Both the position numbers and the translations under genes were made by a program. A DNA stretch of 64,000 nucleotides, from the NCBI GenBank assembly GCA_013205085.1, contig JABMLH010000001.1, forward strand, positions 744,001 through 808,000, written 5' to 3'. The DNA is from Microbacteriaceae bacterium VKM Ac-2854. GTDB lineage: Bacteria; Actinomycetota; Actinomycetes; Actinomycetales; Microbacteriaceae. Numbering within the stretch: position 1 is the stretch's first letter; every line of letters begins with the position of its first letter. Of the stretch, positions 37,181 through 45,964 are shown one piece after another. Under the pieces are notes generated by a model. The model did no database searches. It was not told the origin of the DNA and saw only the letters and a program-made list of their open reading frames with translations.

Positions 37181-39613
37181 ATGGCCCTCACTCCCCTGCA
37201 CACCGGCTGGACCATGGAGGCCGTGACCGGCCCGATCCCGGACGCCGTCCGCGACCGCCGCATCCCCGCCGCGGTGCCGGGCTGCGCCCATACTGATCTG
37301 CTCGCCGCCGAGCTGATCGAGGCGCCTTTCGACGGCGACAACGAGGCCGCCCAGCAGTGGATCGGCAGCACGGTCTGGCGCTACAGCACCACCTTCGACT
37401 GGCGAGACGACGGCGCGCAGCGGCACGACCTGGTGGCGGACGGCCTCGACACCGTCGCGACGATCGAGCTGAACGGATCCGTCGTCGCCCGCACCCAGAA
37501 CCAGCACCGCGGCCACCGCTTCGACGTCGCGGCACTGCTGGTCGAGGGCGAGAACAGCCTGGTGATCACCTTCGCGGCTCCGGTGGACGAGGCGGAGGCG
37601 CGTGCGGCGGCGCACGGACCGCGCCCGCACGTGAACCACCACCCCTACAATGCGCTGCGCAAGGCGGCGAGCAACTTCGGCTGGGACTGGGGCATCGACG
37701 TCGCGACCAGCGGCATCTGGAAGGCGATCGGCCTGGACTCCTGGTCGGGCGTGCGGATCGCGTCGCTGCGCCCGCTGGTCGACGTCGACGGCGCGGACGG
37801 GGTGCTGGATGCGCGGGTCGAGCTGGAGTGGGCGGGCGAGCCGTCGCCCGAGACGCTGAGTGCGGCGATCGGCGGCGTCGACGGCACGGTAGCGGTGCCG
37901 GCCGGGGCGACGTCGGCGCGCATCCGCCTGGTGGTGCCGGACGCGGATCTCTGGTGGCCGCGCGGCCACGGCGAGCAGCCGCTGTATCCGCTCACCGTCG
38001 CGATCGGCGACGCGAGCTGGAGCGGGCGGATCGGCTTCCGCACGGTGACCCTCGACACCGCGCCGGACGCCGACGGCACGCCGTTCGTGATCGTGGTGAA
38101 CGGCGAGCCCATCCAGATCCGCGGCGCGAACTGGATCCCCGATCACGCCTTCGTCGCGGAGATCGACCGCGCGCGATACCGGCGCCGGGTGCAGGACGCG
38201 GTGGACGCGAACATGAACCTGCTGCGGGTCTGGGGCGGCGGCCTCTACGAATCCGACGACTTCTACGACGCCTGCGACGAGGCCGGGGTGCTGGTCTGGC
38301 AGGACTTCCTGTTCGCCTGCGCGGCGTACGCGGAGGAGGACTGGCTGGCCGAGGAGGTCGAGGCGGAGGCGCGGCAGGCGATCACGCGGCTCAGCGCGCA
38401 TCCGTCGCTCGCGCTCTGGAACGGCAACAACGAGAACCTCTGGGGCTACGTGGAGTGGGGCTGGCGGCCCGCTCTCGCCGGCGCGACGTGGGGCAACGGC
38501 TACTACCGCGAGCTGCTGCCGGCGCTGGTCGCGGAACTGGACCCGACGCGGCCGTACTCGCCGGGCAGCCCGTTCTCGTTCACCGACTACCTGCATCCGA
38601 ACGATCCGGCCAACGGCACGATGCACATCTGGGACGTCTGGAACACCAAGGACTACACGGTCTATCGCGACTACAAGCCCCGCTTCGCCTCCGAGTTCGG
38701 CTTCCAGGGTCCGCCGGCCTGGTCGACGCTGACCGCTGTGGTGCACGACGAGCCGCTGGACCCGTACGGCGTCGAGATGCTGGTGCACCAGAAGGCGGAG
38801 GACGGCAACCTCAAGCTGGAGCGCGGACTGCGGGGGCACCTGCCCGAGCCGCGCAGCATCGAGGACTGGCACTGGGCGACGCAGCTGAATCAGGCGGCGG
38901 CGCTGCGCTTCGGCATCGAGCATTTCCGCTCGCTCGCGCCGCTGAACACCGGCACCATCGTCTGGCAGCTCAACGACAACTGGCCCGTCGTCTCGTGGGC
39001 GGCCGTTGACTTCGACGAGCACCGCAAGCCGCTCTGGTACGCGCTCCGCGACGCCTATGCGCCCCGGCTGGCGACCATCCAGCCGCGCGAGGAGGGCCTC
39101 GCGCTGGTGCTGCTGAACGACACCGCCCAGGAGTGGGTCGGCGCGGTGCGGCTGCGCCGGCTGCGTTTCGACGGCACGGTGCTGGCGGAGGACACGCTCT
39201 CCGCCGCCGTGGATGCGCGCGGGGTCTCGACGATCGCGCTGCCGGAGGCGCTGACCGCGTTCGAGGACGCCGGCGCCGAGGTGCTGGTCGCCGAGCTGGA
39301 CGGCTTCGCCCGCGCGATGTGGAACCCGGCGGAGGTGGTCGCGCAGCGGCTGGATCCGGATCCGGTGGCCGTCTCGACGGTCGCGGTCGCCGAGGGCTAC
39401 GAGGTGACCGTCACGGCGCGCTCCTACGTGCGCGACGTGACGCTGCTGGTCGACCTCGTCGATCCGCGGGCGACCGTGGATGCGGGGCTGGTCACGCTGC
39501 TCGCGGGCGAATCCGCGACCTTCCGCGTCGGCAGCGTGGTGTACGTGGACCCGTCGGTGTTCGCCACCGCGGTGAGGCACGCGAACGGGCTGCTGGTGGG
39601 CGCCGCGCGCTGA
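37181..39613 (+). CDS. GH2 beta-mannosidase
   Basis: An 810-residue intracellular exo-beta-mannosidase expected to release mannose from manno-oligosaccharides. It has the GH2 layout: sugar-binding domain (AVPGCAHTDLLAAELI, STVWRYSTTFDW), immunoglobulin-like domain, then TIM barrel. FGWDWGIDVATSGIWK and RVWGGGLYESDDFYDACDE are beta-mannosidase hallmarks. The acid/base Glu is in LWNGNNENLWG and the nucleophile Glu in FASEFGFQG. No signal peptide is visible. ATG 37181 follows AAGGA. It is the first structural gene of the island on the + strand. Confidence 0.93.
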   Translation: MALTPLHTGWTMEAVTGPIPDAVRDRRIPAAVPGCAHTDLLAAELIEAPFDGDNEAAQQWIGSTVWRYSTTFDWRDDGAQRHDLVADGLDTVATIELNGSVVARTQNQHRGHRFDVAALLVEGENSLVITFAAPVDEAEARAAAHGPRPHVNHHPYNALRKAASNFGWDWGIDVATSGIWKAIGLDSWSGVRIASLRPLVDVDGADGVLDARVELEWAGEPSPETLSAAIGGVDGTVAVPAGATSARIRLVVPDADLWWPRGHGEQPLYPLTVAIGDASWSGRIGFRTVTLDTAPDADGTPFVIVVNGEPIQIRGANWIPDHAFVAEIDRARYRRRVQDAVDANMNLLRVWGGGLYESDDFYDACDEAGVLVWQDFLFACAAYAEEDWLAEEVEAEARQAITRLSAHPSLALWNGNNENLWGYVEWGWRPALAGATWGNGYYRELLPALVAELDPTRPYSPGSPFSFTDYLHPNDPANGTMHIWDVWNTKDYTVYRDYKPRFASEFGFQGPPAWSTLTAVVHDEPLDPYGVEMLVHQKAEDGNLKLERGLRGHLPEPRSIEDWHWATQLNQAAALRFGIEHFRSLAPLNTGTIVWQLNDNWPVVSWAAVDFDEHRKPLWYALRDAYAPRLATIQPREEGLALVLLNDTAQEWVGAVRLRRLRFDGTVLAEDTLSAAVDARGVSTIALPEALTAFEDAGAEVLVAELDGFARAMWNPAEVVAQRLDPDPVAVSTVAVAEGYEVTVTARSYVRDVTLLVDLVDPRATVDAGLVTLLAGESATFRVGSVVYVDPSVFATAVRHANGLLVGAAR

Positions 39614-39682
39614 TCGAGCCTGCTGCCCGCTGATTGAGCCTGCTGTCCGCTGATTGAGCCTGCTGTCCGCTGATTGAGCCTG
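39609..39682. repeat. 20-bp tandem repeat overlapping the beta-mannosidase stop
   Basis: Three full units of GCTGATTGAGCCTGCTGTCC type and most of a fourth run head to tail; the first supplies the TGA stop codon. The last unit blends into a family D inverted repeat. The pattern looks like serial duplication of the family D arm. Confidence 0.8.
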
Positions 39683-39728
39683 CCGAAATCACCGACCCCA
39701 GGAGGAACGAGTGGTTTCGGCAGGCTCA
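39675..39728. repeat. Family D inverted repeat containing a gene start
   Basis: TGAGCCTGCCGAAATCAC and GTGGTTTCGGCAGGCTCA pair with one mismatch. The loop includes GGAGG, and the right arm begins with the GTG used as the start of the next gene. The arm core matches the repeat at 7579-7621. Confidence 0.75.
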
Positions 39729-40550
39729 ACCAGCGAACCGGTGACCGCGATCATGGCCGGCCTCGGCCACCGCGTCACGCGGGTGGACGCGCTCGGTGGC
39801 GTCGAGAACCACGTGCACCGGGTGCGCGGCCCCGGCCTCGATGCGGTGCTGCGCACGCCCGTCGATCCGGCGTGCGCCGACACGTATCCGCTGGAGGCGT
39901 GGGCGATCGGCGCGGCACGGGCCGCGGGCGTCCCGAGCCCGCCCGTTCTGGCGCTCGGCGAGCGCGTCCTCGTGCTCGAGTACTGGGCGCCGCAGGGCGA
40001 GCTCACGGATCCGTGGCGGCGGCTGGGCGCGCTCGCGGCGGCCGTGGCGCGCATCCCACTCGATAGCGCGCCGGACGCGCTGTTCTCGCGCTTCGGCCGC
40101 GATCTGCCGGCGGCCTGGCGGGCGCACGTGCGCTACAACGTCGCGGCGCTGACCCCCGACGATCCGCTGCTCGGCGCCTATCCGGCGGCGGATCGGGAGC
40201 GCCTGCGCGAGCTGATCGCGCCCTTGGCGTTCGCGCCGTTCGCGCACGGCCTCGCGCACGGCGACCTCGCGCCGCGCAACCTCATCCCGCGCGCCGCCGC
40301 CCCCGCGCTGATCGACTGGGGCGCCGCGAGTACCGGCCCGGCGCCGTGGACCGAGCTGCAACGCGTGTATCAGGAGCAGCCGCCGGATGCGCTCGCCGCC
40401 TTCGCCGTCGGAGCCGGCGTCACTCTGGACAGCGACATCCTCGCGCTGCTGCACCGGCTCACCGTGCTGCGCTCGCTCGACCTCGCCCGCTGGGCCCGCG
40501 AGCATCGCCCCGACCTCGCGCCCGCCTACGCCGCCCGTATCGTGACCTGA
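39711..40550 (+). CDS. Aminoglycoside-phosphotransferase-fold protein
   Basis: A 279-residue kinase-like protein of the APH/choline-kinase superfamily. The catalytic loop is GLAHGDLAPRNLI and the metal-binding motif is ALIDWGAAS. VLRTPVDPACADTYPLEAWAIGAAR resembles the N-lobe. GTG 39711 has GGAGG at good spacing but lies inside an inverted repeat; ATG 39753 (MAGLGHRVTRVDALGG) is an alternative start that keeps the whole domain. Position in the sugar island suggests a sugar or small-alcohol kinase, but the family is too broad to say. Antibiotic resistance is not implied. Confidence 0.75.
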   Translation: MVSAGSTSEPVTAIMAGLGHRVTRVDALGGVENHVHRVRGPGLDAVLRTPVDPACADTYPLEAWAIGAARAAGVPSPPVLALGERVLVLEYWAPQGELTDPWRRLGALAAAVARIPLDSAPDALFSRFGRDLPAAWRAHVRYNVAALTPDDPLLGAYPAADRERLRELIAPLAFAPFAHGLAHGDLAPRNLIPRAAAPALIDWGAASTGPAPWTELQRVYQEQPPDALAAFAVGAGVTLDSDILALLHRLTVLRSLDLARWAREHRPDLAPAYAARIVT

Positions 40551-40580
40551 GCGTCGCTGTCTGAAAAGACAGCGCGGTGC

Positions 40581-40785
40581 GGCGGGACGGAGTGACAACC
40601 CCTGAGGGGTGCGGCCGCGAAGGGGGTTGTCATTCCGTACCGCGCCGAGGCGGACGGCGGGCAGTACGAGCGCCTGGGCAGGCCAGAGCGGTGGGACGGA
40701 GTGACAACCCTCTGAGGGGGTGTGGTGGGACGGAGTGACAACCCCCTGGGGGTCGGCCGCGGAGGGGGTTGTCACTCCGTCCCGC
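40581..40785. repeat. Cluster of five family A arms in mixed orientation
   Basis: Forward arms GGGACGGAGTGACAACCC lie at about 40584, 40693 and 40726, and reverse arms GGGGGTTGTCA(C/T)TCCGT at 40622 and 40764. All fall in 205 nt between two convergent genes. The pair at 40622/40691 encloses a copy of the alpha-galactosidase 3' end. The last arm abuts the alpha-galactosidase stop codon. Its multi-hairpin potential may terminate both flanking genes. Confidence 0.85.
40646..40696 (-). pseudogene. Captured 3'-end fragment of the alpha-galactosidase gene
   Basis: This 51-nt stretch reads, on the minus strand, PPLWPAQALVLPAVRL. The true end of the neighbouring GH36 protein is PPLWPAQALILHAVRL (40788-40838). 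Together with the adjoining repeat arm the duplicated unit is 75 nt (40622-40696 versus 40764-40838), ungapped and about 87% identical. It has no start and is not a gene. Confidence 0.8.
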
Positions 40786-42981
40786 TCAGAGGCGGACGGC
40801 GTGCAGGATGAGCGCCTGCGCGGGCCAGAGCGGCGGGATCTGCACGCCCAGCTCGTCGAGCACCCGACCCGAGGCGGTGAACTCGCCGGCCGAGAGCCAC
40901 TCCGGCGTCGCGAAGCCGTGCCGCGTGGTGCCGATCTCGTCGCGCACGCGGACCCGGTAGCGCGCCTCCGGATCGAGGCCGTGCAGGCGGATCCGCTCCG
41001 GCAGCGAGTCCTCCAGCGTCGCGACGGTGGCGATCGTGTACACCGCCTCCGACAGATCCTGTGCGACGGCGCCGACCACCCGCAGCGCCGGATCGCGCGT
41101 CTCGGCATGCACCGCCGTTCCGGTGTGGATCACGGGCCGCAGTTCCTTGTACAGCGCGGCCCACCGCGTGATCGTGGCGCGATCCTGCTCGTCGGTCTCG
41201 GCGATGTTCCACTCGAAGCCGGCCGAGCCCATCAGGCTGGTGGCCAGCCGGTAGGACAGCGCGGTGGTGCGCCCGGTGCTGTGCGCGGTGGTCGGCCCGA
41301 CGTGGCCGCCGACCAGCTCGGGCGCCAGCAGCAGCTGGGTCCAGCGCTGGATGTCCTGCCGCTCGACGGGATCGTTCGAGTCGCTCGCCCAGACCCGGTC
41401 GGCCACCGCGAGCACCCCGAGGTCGCTGCGAGCGCCGCCGCTGGAGCACGACTCGATCTCCAAGCCCGGGTGCAGCGCCTTCAGCTCGCCCATCAGCCGG
41501 TACAGCGCCTCCGTCTGCAGGTGCGTGCCGGGCCGGCCGTTGTGCACCGACTCGATCAGGTCGCGGTTGTGGTCCCACTTGATGAAGTCGATGCCGAGTT
41601 CGCCGACGAGGGCGTCCAGCCGGCCGAAGACGAACGAATAGGCGTCCGGATTCGCGATGTCGAGCACGTACTGGGTGCGCCAGGACAGGTGCGGCGGCGT
41701 CGGCACGTGCCCGGGCGCGTGCAGCAGCCAGTCGGGATGCGCGCGGCCGACATCCGAATCCAGGCTCACCATCTCGGGTTCGAACCAGAGCCCGAACTGC
41801 ATGCCGAGCGCGTGCACCCGATCCGCGAGCGGGCCGAGGCCGTCGGGCCAGACGGCGCCGTCGACGAACCAGTCGCCGAGCCCGCGGGTGTCGTCGCGCC
41901 GGCCGAGGAACCAGCCGTCGTCGAGCACGAAGCGCTCGACGCCGACCTCGGCCGCCAGCTCGGCCAGCCCGAGCAGCGCGGCCGGATCGTGGTCGAAGTA
42001 GACGGCCTCCCAGGTGTTCAGCACCAGCGGCCGCGGAGAGTGCGGATGCTGCGGGCGCGCCCGCTCGAAGGTGTGGAATCGAGCGGAGAGGCCGTCCAGT
42101 CCCGCCGCCGACCAGGCGAAGAACGCGGTCGGCGTGGTGTAGCTCTCGCCCGCCTGCAGCCGGATCTCGCCGCTGCGTAGCAACTCGCCGGCTCCGATGA
42201 TGGTCGTCGCGTCCGGCAGCCGATCGCTGCGGTAGCTGACGTCGGCGCTCCAGCCCAGGTGCACGGCCCAGAGCTCGCCGCTGCGCTCGCGCGGCGCGTC
42301 GATGGAGGCGATCAGCAGCCACGGCGCGTCGTGACCGCCCCGCCCGCGCCGGGTCTGTCGCACCGTGGATCCGCGCGGCACGAGGCCGGTCTGCGGCGCC
42401 TTCTCCCGCGTCCAACGTCCGGCGAACGTCGTCAGCCGGTCCACCGCCTTGGGAGTCGGCAGCGTCGCCTCGATCCAGTCCACGACCACCGGCTCCGCGC
42501 CGAGCGCGCAACGCAGCGAGTGCACCACGGTGACCACTCCGCCCGCCTCGATCGCGATCCGCGAGGTGAGCGAGAGCCCGTTCGCGCGGTCCTCCGCGAG
42601 CACGGTGACGGCCGCGCCGTCCGCATCCGGCCTCAGCTCGACGTCGTGCCAGCGTGCGTACAGCGGCACACCGTCGCGGCCGAGCTGCAGCCCGGGGCGG
42701 CCGGCGAAGAACTCGCTCTCGCTCGGCAGCAGCGAGATCCGCCACGGCCCGTCGAGGGTGCCGGGCGGCGTCTGCCGGTTCACCATCGCACCGATGGCGG
42801 CGACCGCGGCGTCATCCAGCGGGCCGAGGTCCGCGCCCCAGTGCAGCACGGTCGGCAGCGCGTACGCGTCGCTCTGCAGCAGCAGCGAGACGCCGTGCGA
42901 GCGCAGGTGCACGTGCGGCGGATGCGGCTCGCGCTCGGCGGCGGCGTTGCCGAGGAACGGGGAGTCCACGAGGTCGGTCAT
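40786..42981 (-). CDS. GH36 alpha-galactosidase
   Basis: A 731-residue cytosolic alpha-galactosidase of the bacterial GH36 type. VLNTWEAVYFDHD and FVLDDGWFLGRRDD open the barrel. The nucleophile Asp is in FIKWDHNRDL, CSSGGARSDLG is the conserved Cys-Ser-Gly loop, and the acid/base Asp is in ASDSNDPVERQ. Length and domain order (beta-sandwich, barrel, C-terminal beta) match raffinose/melibiose-active family members. ATG 42981 follows AAAGG. Removing galactose side groups would expose the mannan chain to the beta-mannosidase. It is divergent from the importer operon. Confidence 0.93.
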   Translation of the reverse strand: MTDLVDSPFLGNAAAEREPHPPHVHLRSHGVSLLLQSDAYALPTVLHWGADLGPLDDAAVAAIGAMVNRQTPPGTLDGPWRISLLPSESEFFAGRPGLQLGRDGVPLYARWHDVELRPDADGAAVTVLAEDRANGLSLTSRIAIEAGGVVTVVHSLRCALGAEPVVVDWIEATLPTPKAVDRLTTFAGRWTREKAPQTGLVPRGSTVRQTRRGRGGHDAPWLLIASIDAPRERSGELWAVHLGWSADVSYRSDRLPDATTIIGAGELLRSGEIRLQAGESYTTPTAFFAWSAAGLDGLSARFHTFERARPQHPHSPRPLVLNTWEAVYFDHDPAALLGLAELAAEVGVERFVLDDGWFLGRRDDTRGLGDWFVDGAVWPDGLGPLADRVHALGMQFGLWFEPEMVSLDSDVGRAHPDWLLHAPGHVPTPPHLSWRTQYVLDIANPDAYSFVFGRLDALVGELGIDFIKWDHNRDLIESVHNGRPGTHLQTEALYRLMGELKALHPGLEIESCSSGGARSDLGVLAVADRVWASDSNDPVERQDIQRWTQLLLAPELVGGHVGPTTAHSTGRTTALSYRLATSLMGSAGFEWNIAETDEQDRATITRWAALYKELRPVIHTGTAVHAETRDPALRVVGAVAQDLSEAVYTIATVATLEDSLPERIRLHGLDPEARYRVRVRDEIGTTRHGFATPEWLSAGEFTASGRVLDELGVQIPPLWPAQALILHAVRL

Positions 42982-43038
42982 GGGGAGCCTTTCGGGCCGG
43001 GAGCGGCTGCCGCAGCTGCAGCAGAAGATCGAAATCAC

Positions 43039-43067
43039 TTGACGGACATAATTTACCTAAGTAACAA
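43039..43067 (+). promoter_or_regulatory. Predicted promoter with candidate ROK operator, importer operon
   Basis: TTGACG (43039-43044), a 17-nt spacer and TAACAA (43062-43067) precede the binding-protein gene by ~95 nt. TTACCTAAGTAA (43053-43064) overlaps the -10 and matches the dyad at 37124, which reads TTACTAAGTAA on the other strand. The same site lies 72 nt from the divergent alpha-galactosidase start and could repress both. Confidence 0.55.
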
Positions 43068-43161
43068 TGATTCCGACAGGTCGAGTTTTTCGCCTGCATC
43101 CCTCTTGCATCACGAAGTCGGCGTCGACTGCTTCCCCGCGGTCGCGCCTGGGAAAGGATCA

Positions 43162-44874
43162 ATGATGTTCCTCCGAGCTTCGGGCCGACGGCCTGCTCGC
43201 CGCACCTGGGCCCTGGGAGCCGCAGCCGCGGCCACCGCCGCGACCCTCCTCCTCGCCGGCTGCTCCGGCGGCTCCTCGTCCTCCACCTCCTCGGCGAGCG
43301 CCGCGGACACCCTGATCGCGTACACCGGTCAGTCCGGCGACTACCAGATCAACTTCAACCCGTACTCGCCCTCGCAGATCGGCGGCATCGGCACGATCTT
43401 CGAGTCGCTGTTCTTCATCACGAACGTGAACACGGATCCGTACACGCCGCTGCTCGGCACCGACTACAGCTGGAGCGACGACGGCACCCAGCTCAGCGTC
43501 ACCCTGCGCGACGGGGTCACCTGGTCGGACGGCGAGCCCTTCACCGCGAAGGACGTGAAGTTCACCTTCGACCTGCTCGCGAAGACGCCCGCGATCAACA
43601 CCGGCGGCTTCGACGGCACCGTCGAGGCTCCCGATGACAGCCACGTGGTCTTCACCTGGACGCATCCCGCCTTCGTCACCGGCCCCGTCGTTCTGGGCCG
43701 CACCCCGATCGTGCCCGAGCACATCTGGTCGGGCATCGACCCGGCGACCGACGTGGTCGAGAAGCCCGTCGGCACCGGCCCGTACACGCTGGCCAACTTC
43801 AAGCCGCAGGCGTACACCCTCGCCGCGAACCCGACGTACTGGGACGGCGAGCCCAAGGTGAAGGCCGTGCGCTACCTCTCGCTCTCCGGCAACACCGCGG
43901 GAGCCGATGCCCTCGCCTCCGGCAGCATCGACTGGCAGACCGGCCCGGTGCCGGACATCAAGAACGTCGCGAAGAACTACCCCGGTTACGACGCGATCAC
44001 CGTGCCGCAGAACCAGATGGCGCTGCTGACCTGCTCCAGCACCGCGCTGGGCTGCTCGGGCCCGCAGACCGATCCCGCCGTGCGCCAGGCGATCTACTAC
44101 GCGATCAACCGCGACCAGCTGAACTCGCTCGCCTTCGAGGACACCGCCAGCGAGGTCTCGCCGACCTTCGCGCTGACCACCTCGCAGAAGGACACCATCG
44201 ACCCGAGCATCGCCGAGCCCGTCGCCCCCAGCGCCCCGGACGCGGCGAAGGCGGCCGCGCTGCTCGAATCCGCCGGCTACGCCAAGGGTGCCGACGGCAT
44301 CTACGCCAAGGACGGCGAGAAGCTCTCGCTGACCGTCGAGGTGGTCACCGGCTGGACCGACTACATCACCGCGATCGACACCATGGCGCAGCAGCTCAAG
44401 GCCGTCGGCATCGAGGTCACCGCATCGCAGTCCTCCTGGAACGAGTGGACGGATAAGAAGGGCAAGGGCAATTACGAGCTCGCGATCGACTCGCTGGGCC
44501 AGGGTGCGGCCTCCGACCCCTACTACCTCTACGACAAGTTCTTCAACAGCAGCTTCACCGCTCCCGTCGGTGAGACCGCGGTGACGAACCTGGCCCGCTT
44601 CAGCGACCCGTCCGTCGACGCGGCGCTCGCCGTGCTCAAGGCGACCAACCCCGAGGACACCGCGACGCGGCAGACGCAGTTCAACGTGATCCAGCAGGCG
44701 ATCGTCGCCGACATGCCCTACATCCCGATCATGACCGGTGGCACCACGAGCGAGTTCCACTCCTCGAAGTTCACCGGCTGGCCCACCAGCGACGACCTCT
44801 ACGCCTTCCCGGCCGTGTGGCAGTCGCCCGACAACGCGCAGATCTTCAAGACGCTGACGCCGACCGGGAAGTAG
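43162..44874 (+). CDS. Family 5 (Opp-type) solute-binding lipoprotein
   Basis: A 570-residue lipoprotein that captures ligand outside the membrane for the downstream ABC importer. The signal peptide ends in LLLAGC with Cys34, followed by a Ser/Thr linker. The SBP family 5 signature is LSVTLRDGVTWSDGEPFTAKDVKFTF, with KPVGTGPYTL and YELAIDSLGQGAASDPYYLY further on. Family 5 proteins bind peptides, nickel or oligosaccharides. The surrounding glycosidases argue for an oligosaccharide. ATG 43162 follows GGAAAGGA, and 43165 is equally possible. Confidence 0.9.
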   Translation: MMFLRASGRRPARRTWALGAAAAATAATLLLAGCSGGSSSSTSSASAADTLIAYTGQSGDYQINFNPYSPSQIGGIGTIFESLFFITNVNTDPYTPLLGTDYSWSDDGTQLSVTLRDGVTWSDGEPFTAKDVKFTFDLLAKTPAINTGGFDGTVEAPDDSHVVFTWTHPAFVTGPVVLGRTPIVPEHIWSGIDPATDVVEKPVGTGPYTLANFKPQAYTLAANPTYWDGEPKVKAVRYLSLSGNTAGADALASGSIDWQTGPVPDIKNVAKNYPGYDAITVPQNQMALLTCSSTALGCSGPQTDPAVRQAIYYAINRDQLNSLAFEDTASEVSPTFALTTSQKDTIDPSIAEPVAPSAPDAAKAAALLESAGYAKGADGIYAKDGEKLSLTVEVVTGWTDYITAIDTMAQQLKAVGIEVTASQSSWNEWTDKKGKGNYELAIDSLGQGAASDPYYLYDKFFNSSFTAPVGETAVTNLARFSDPSVDAALAVLKATNPEDTATRQTQFNVIQQAIVADMPYIPIMTGGTTSEFHSSKFTGWPTSDDLYAFPAVWQSPDNAQIFKTLTPTGK

Positions 44875-44878
44875 GGCC

Positions 44879-44950
44879 ATGAGTACCGAGGAGGAGGGCC
44901 GCACGGCCCACGGCCCGACGGTCGTCACACGGATGGAGGCGGCGACGTGA
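44879..44950 (+). CDS. Possible 23-residue leader peptide
   Basis: A short frame starting at ATG 44879, 4 nt after the binding-protein stop, ends in TGA at 44948-44950, overlapping the permease GTG start (GTGA). The peptide is rich in Glu and Thr and resembles nothing. It could couple permease translation to the upstream gene, or simply be chance. Confidence 0.25.
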   Translation: MSTEEEGRTAHGPTVVTRMEAAT

Positions 44951-45936
44951 ACTACTTCGTCCGCAAGCTGGGGTTCTACGTGGTCGCCCTCTGGGCGGCG
45001 CTGACGCTGAACTTCCTGATCCCGCGGTTGCTGCCCGGCAACCCGGTCGACATCCTGCTGGCCAAGCTGCAGCAACGGGGTGGCCAGGTCACTCCCGAGA
45101 CGCGCAAGGCCTACGCCCTCCTCCTCGGCGGCGACTCGTCGGAGCCGCTGATCCTGCAGTACTGGGACTACCTGATCAACGTGTTCCGCGGCGATCTCGG
45201 CGTCTCCGTCAGTTACTTCCCGGCGCCGGTCACGGATGTGATCAGCTCCTCGCTGCCGTGGACGATCGCCCTGGTCGGCATCGCCACCATCCTGGCCACG
45301 ATCATCGGCGTTGTGCTCGGCGCCGTCGTGGGCTGGAAGCCGGGCACCTGGCTGGATTCGTTGGTGCCGGCGACCACGCTGCTGGCGGCGGTGCCGTACT
45401 TCTGGCTCGCGCTGATCCTGGTCTACGTCTTCGCGACCACGATGCACGTGTTCCCGTCGCAGGGTGGCTACGACGTGATCCTCGACCCGGGCTGGAGCTG
45501 GGAGTTCATCGGCTCCGCGATCCAGTACGGCTTCCTGCCAGCAGCCACCATCGTGATCGCCTCGCTCGGTGGCTGGCTGCTCGGGATGCGCAACATGATG
45601 GTGTCCACCCTCTCGGAGGACTACATCCTGACCGCGCAGGCGAAGGGCCTCAGCCAGGGCCGGATCCTGCGCAACTACGCGGCTCGCAACGCCGTGCTGC
45701 CCTCGGTCGCGGGCTTCGCGATCGCGCTCGGCTTCGTCGTCTCGGGATCGATCGTCACCGAGCAGGTCTTCTCCTACCCGGGGATCGGCTCGAAGCTGCT
45801 CTCGGCCGTGACGAACAACGACTACGCGCTGATGCAGGGCATCTTCCTCTACATCACCCTCGCCGTGCTCGGCGCCAACCTCGTCGTGGATCTCTTCTAC
45901 GGCATCATCGACCCCCGCACCCGGGCCCACAGCTGA
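44947..45936 (+). CDS. ABC importer permease (DppB type)
   Basis: A 329-residue inner-membrane subunit with six helices. NFLIPRLLPGNPVDILLAKL is the DppB N-terminal signature, and VPYFWLALILVYVF and the EAA loop (DYILTAQAKGLSQGRILRNYAARNA) dock on the ATPases. GTG 44947 follows GGAGG. It forms the pore with the next gene's product. Confidence 0.92.
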   Translation: MNYFVRKLGFYVVALWAALTLNFLIPRLLPGNPVDILLAKLQQRGGQVTPETRKAYALLLGGDSSEPLILQYWDYLINVFRGDLGVSVSYFPAPVTDVISSSLPWTIALVGIATILATIIGVVLGAVVGWKPGTWLDSLVPATTLLAAVPYFWLALILVYVFATTMHVFPSQGGYDVILDPGWSWEFIGSAIQYGFLPAATIVIASLGGWLLGMRNMMVSTLSEDYILTAQAKGLSQGRILRNYAARNAVLPSVAGFAIALGFVVSGSIVTEQVFSYPGIGSKLLSAVTNNDYALMQGIFLYITLAVLGANLVVDLFYGIIDPRTRAHS

Positions 45937-45964
45937 TGCGCGCCCCGCTACTCAGGAGCCTCCG

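Noticed and set aside
37124-39580. An 818-codon frame antisense to the beta-mannosidase gene
   Set aside because: Low-complexity Arg/His/Val composition and no recognisable fold; the + strand gene has both catalytic glutamates.
39711-40550. Antibiotic-resistance aminoglycoside kinase
   Set aside because: Only the superfamily catalytic motifs are visible; the context is sugar metabolism and the fold is shared by many metabolic kinases.
40581-40785. CRISPR-like alternation of repeats and unique sequence
   Set aside because: The repeats are in mixed orientation, unevenly spaced and palindromic, and one 'spacer' is a host gene fragment. No cas genes are present.
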